A stretch of DNA of 64,000 nucleotides from Rhodopseudomonas palustris HaA2. GTDB lineage: Bacteria; Pseudomonadota; Alphaproteobacteria; Rhizobiales; Xanthobacteraceae. Positions 61,784 through 64,000 of the stretch are shown here, piece by piece. A program made the translations under genes and the position numbers. Position 1 is the stretch's first letter. The number at the start of each line of letters is the position of its first letter. A model generated the notes under the pieces. The model ran no database searches. It was given only the letters and a program-made list of their open reading frames with translations, and was not told where the DNA came from. The stretch is taken from positions 868,001 to 932,000 of the forward strand of contig NC_007778.1 in assembly GCF_000013365.1 (NCBI RefSeq), written 5' to 3'.

Positions 61784-61905
61784 CGTCATCCTGAGGTGCG
61801 CGCGTAGCGCGCCTCGAAGGATGCGGCCCCGAGGTGCCCGTGGCCCATCCTTCGAGGCCCGCCGCGCCGCGCACAGCGCGGCCCAGCGGGCACCTCAGGA
61901 TGACG
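61784..61905. repeat. Dispersed palindromic repeat (TCATCCTGAGGTG family), copy 4
   Basis: It starts CGTCATCCTGAGGTGCGC and ends GGGCACCTCAGGATGACG, with internal CTCGAAGGATG and CATCCTTCGAGG arms. It lies in the gap before the glycosylase gene; the remaining 61906-62039 shows nothing else. Confidence 0.85.
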
Positions 61906-62039
61906 GCGGCAATCGGACCGCGAGCTCTGTGATTCCATCAGAGACAAAACTGCTCTAGTAGTCCGGATCAGCGAAGCGCTATCCGGCCACCTCGCGCCCG
62001 CGTTCCTGCATGTCGCTTCTCGCGCATGCAGGGACGGAA

Positions 62040-62708
62040 CTACGCCGTCGCCGTCTTCGCCTTCCCCGCGATCACGCCGTCGCGCTTCTTCACCGCGTGG
62101 TAGTAGGCCCACCACAGATGCGCCGCGGCGCCGCGCAGCGGGCGCCAGGGTTCGGCGAGCGGCGCCATCTGCTTGACGCTCGGCCTTGCCTCGAGGCCGA
62201 GGCCGATCCGCATCGCCTCCTGCACGGCGAGATCGCCGGCCGGCCAGGCGTCGCCATGGCCCAGACAGAACAGCAGATAGATGTCGGCGGTCCACGGCCC
62301 GATGCCGTGCAGCGCGGTCAGCGTGGTGTGGGCGATGTCGGCATCCTCATTGGCGAGCACGTCAAGATTGAGCCGCTCGGCATGCAACTCCTTGGCCAGC
62401 GCCTTGAGCGTCTTGATCTTCGCCGCCGACAGGCCGAGCCGGCCGAGCCGGTCGCTGCGCGCGCGCTGGATCGCGGCGTGGTCGAACGGATCGAACGCGG
62501 CGTCGACCCGGGCCCAGATCGCCGCCGCGCTCGCCACCGACAATTGCTGGCCGCAGACGATCGCCGCGAGCCCGCGGAAGCCGGGATCGCGCCGCCGCAG
62601 CGCCGGCATTCCCGCGGTTTTCAGCACCGGCCGCAGCCGCTTGTCCTGCTTCACCAGATTGGTGATCGCGGCTTCGAGGTCGGCCTGGGTGTCGAGATGG
62701 ATGGTCAT
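62040..62708 (-). CDS. AlkA-type DNA-3-methyladenine glycosylase
   Basis: The product is 222 aa. The HhH-GPD fold is shown by the helix-hairpin-helix LTALHGIGPWTADIYLLFCLG, followed by the catalytic aspartate in DAWPAGDLAVQEA. FRGLAAIVCGQQLSVASAAAIWAR is the conserved first part. It removes alkylated bases such as 3-methyladenine. It lacks the N-terminal domain of E. coli AlkA, as usual for short bacterial homologues. The start is MTIHLD, the family N-terminus. Confidence 0.92.
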   Translation of the reverse strand: MTIHLDTQADLEAAITNLVKQDKRLRPVLKTAGMPALRRRDPGFRGLAAIVCGQQLSVASAAAIWARVDAAFDPFDHAAIQRARSDRLGRLGLSAAKIKTLKALAKELHAERLNLDVLANEDADIAHTTLTALHGIGPWTADIYLLFCLGHGDAWPAGDLAVQEAMRIGLGLEARPSVKQMAPLAEPWRPLRGAAAHLWWAYYHAVKKRDGVIAGKAKTATA

Positions 62709-62730
62709 GGTGCTCTTCAACTCGCTGGCG

Positions 62731-62822
62731 CCGTCATGCGCGGGCTTGACCCGCGCATCCATCCGTACTCGTAAGACGAGTCTTCCACGCGATGGATGGC
62801 CGGATCAAGTCCGGCAATGACG
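62731..62822. repeat. Palindromic intergenic repeat between glycosylase and gluQ
   Basis: CCGTCATGCGCGGGCTTGAC-CCGCGCATCCATCC and GATGGATGGCCGGATCAAG-TCCGGCAATGACG form two facing hairpins around an ACTCGTAAGACGAGT palindrome. Confidence 0.75.
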
Positions 62823-62833
62823 CCGGGGTTTCG

Positions 62834-63715
62834 ATGCCGCCACCCGTTTTCCGATTCGCCCCGAGCCCGAACGGCTTTCTCCACCTCGGTCACGCTTATT
62901 CCGCGTTGCTGAATTTCGATTTGGCGCGTGCGAGCGGCGGCCGGCTGCTGCTGCGGATCGAGGACATCGATGCCACGCGCTGCCGGCCCGAGTATGAAGC
63001 GGCGATCGTCGACGATCTGGCCTGGCTCGGCATCGCCTGGGAGCCGGAGGTGCGGCGGCAATCCGATCACTTGGATCTGTATCGCGACGCGGTCGAGCGG
63101 CTGGCAGCGCGCGGGCTGGTGTATCCGGCGTTCGAGAGTCGCGCCGAGATCGCCCGCCTGGTCGCGGCGAAGGAGACGACGGCGCCATGGCCGCGTGACC
63201 CCGACGGCGCGCCGCTGTATCCGGGCTCGGCCAAGTTGCTCTCGGCGGAGCAACGCGCGCAACTGATCGGCTCCGGCGCGCCCTATGCGCTGCGGCTCGA
63301 CATGGAAGCTGCGCGGGCGCTCGCCGGCGAGTTGTTCTGGCGCGAGCTTAGTCTCGGCCCCGACGGTGAGGCCGGCATGGTCGCGGCCCGGCCCGAAGCC
63401 TGGGGCGACGTGGTGATCGCCCGCAAAGAGACGCCGACCAGCTATCACCTCGCGGTGGTGATCGACGACGCGCTGCAGGGCGTCACCGAGGTGGTGCGCG
63501 GCGCCGACCTGTTCTGGTCGACCAGCGTCCACCGCCTGCTCCAGACTTTGCTCGATTTGCCGGCTCCGGTATATCGGCACCATCCACTGCTGCGCGATGC
63601 CGAGGGGCGCAAGCTGTCGAAGTCGACCGGCGCCACCGGGCTGCGCGAATTGCGCGCCGCGGGGGGCACGCCGAGCGAGATCCGCGCGATGGTCGGGCTG
63701 GCTGCATCTGCCTGA
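62834..63715 (+). CDS. gluQ: Glutamyl-Q tRNA(Asp) synthetase
   Basis: The product is 293 aa, matching the catalytic half of glutamyl-tRNA synthetase without the anticodon-binding domain. The HIGH-type motif is FAPSPNGFLHLGHAYSAL and the KMSKS-type motif is GRKLSKS. It attaches glutamate to queuosine in tRNA-Asp. The zinc-site cysteines of the E. coli enzyme are absent here (LVYPAFESRAEI at that place), as in some alphaproteobacterial homologues. ATG 62834 is chosen at the family start. Confidence 0.94.
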   Translation: MPPPVFRFAPSPNGFLHLGHAYSALLNFDLARASGGRLLLRIEDIDATRCRPEYEAAIVDDLAWLGIAWEPEVRRQSDHLDLYRDAVERLAARGLVYPAFESRAEIARLVAAKETTAPWPRDPDGAPLYPGSAKLLSAEQRAQLIGSGAPYALRLDMEAARALAGELFWRELSLGPDGEAGMVAARPEAWGDVVIARKETPTSYHLAVVIDDALQGVTEVVRGADLFWSTSVHRLLQTLLDLPAPVYRHHPLLRDAEGRKLSKSTGATGLRELRAAGGTPSEIRAMVGLAASA

Positions 63716-63823
63716 AGTTTGCCCGAACTTTGCCGCAAGCCGGACAGCCCCGAAATCTCGTTTTCCCGATGGCTCCGCCAAGGCCGCCATGGCATGGTGC
63801 CGGGCGTTGGGGTCGGGGGAACC

Positions 63824-64000
63824 ATGGCAGTGAAGTCGCGCGCCTTGCGCCGCGGGCGGACGCCGGTCAAGCGGTCGCCGATCAAGCGTGCCCGCAAGAA
63901 GGCCGAAACGGCCGGCATGGTCGAGACGGCGCTGGCCGCGTTCGCGCATGAAGTCCGCACCCCGCTCACCGGCATCCTCGCCGTCAGCGACCTGCTGGCG
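63824..64000 (+). CDS. Sensor histidine kinase, N-terminal fragment
   Basis: The first 59 codons are present. A very basic N-terminus (SRALRRGRTPVKRSPIKRARKK) leads straight into FAHEVRTPLTGILAVSDLLA, a HisKA phospho-acceptor helix. The absence of a sensor domain before it means signalling input must lie elsewhere in the protein or in a partner. GGGGGAACC precedes the ATG. Confidence 0.85.
   Translation, partial: MAVKSRALRRGRTPVKRSPIKRARKKAETAGMVETALAAFAHEVRTPLTGILAVSDLLA

Overview
The window is about 64 kb of GC-rich DNA from an alphaproteobacterium. A GcrA cell-cycle regulator, an OpgC-type acyltransferase, an alphaproteobacterial SAM-II riboswitch, a double-length dCTP deaminase and many short palindromic intergenic repeats point to the Nitrobacteraceae/Bradyrhizobiaceae, most likely Rhodopseudomonas or a close relative. 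That is inferred from gene content and style; no search was run. Both ends cut through genes.

Layout. 0-7.2 kb: a complete phosphate-sensing operon, phoR-pstSCAB-phoU-phoB, with a PhoB box before pstS. 7.5-12 kb: gcrA divergent from argD-argF, then hslO. 12-14.4 kb: an unrecognised Ala-rich protein between two nearly identical 106-bp direct repeats. 14.4-18.1 kb: apaG and a translationally coupled trio of opgC plus two SGNH-fold proteins. 18.4-24 kb: metZ behind a SAM-II riboswitch, dCTP deaminase, a HEPN/nucleotidyltransferase pair and a large Tat-type metallophosphoesterase. 24-30 kb: PQQ-type sugar dehydrogenase lipoprotein, MATE transporter, small SRPBCC and VOC proteins, an AraC regulator, ogt and tRNA-Gly(CCC).

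30-55 kb is the most distinctive part: a type I secretion ABC transporter and membrane-fusion protein, divergent from three giant RTX proteins of 2662, 2885 and 1236 aa. The first fuses an ExeM/NucH-type endonuclease to a 5'-nucleotidase. The third is a glycerophosphodiester phosphodiesterase. The second has no recognisable enzyme and is built from beta-helix and RTX modules. All three end in an almost identical 241-residue C-terminus. Candidate PhoB boxes lie in the divergent promoter region on both strands. I propose that this is a phosphate-scavenging secretome that releases phosphate from extracellular DNA, nucleotides and glycerophosphodiesters for the Pst transporter encoded at the start of the window. 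No TolC-type outer-membrane component is seen.

55-64 kb: small hypothetical proteins, a GH13 alpha-glucosidase, a TadG-like von Willebrand protein, a PRC-barrel protein, a possible small RNA or dwarf gene with an exceptionally long Shine-Dalgarno match, an AlkA-type glycosylase, gluQ, and the start of a histidine kinase. Intergenic regions carry at least five families of dispersed palindromic repeats.
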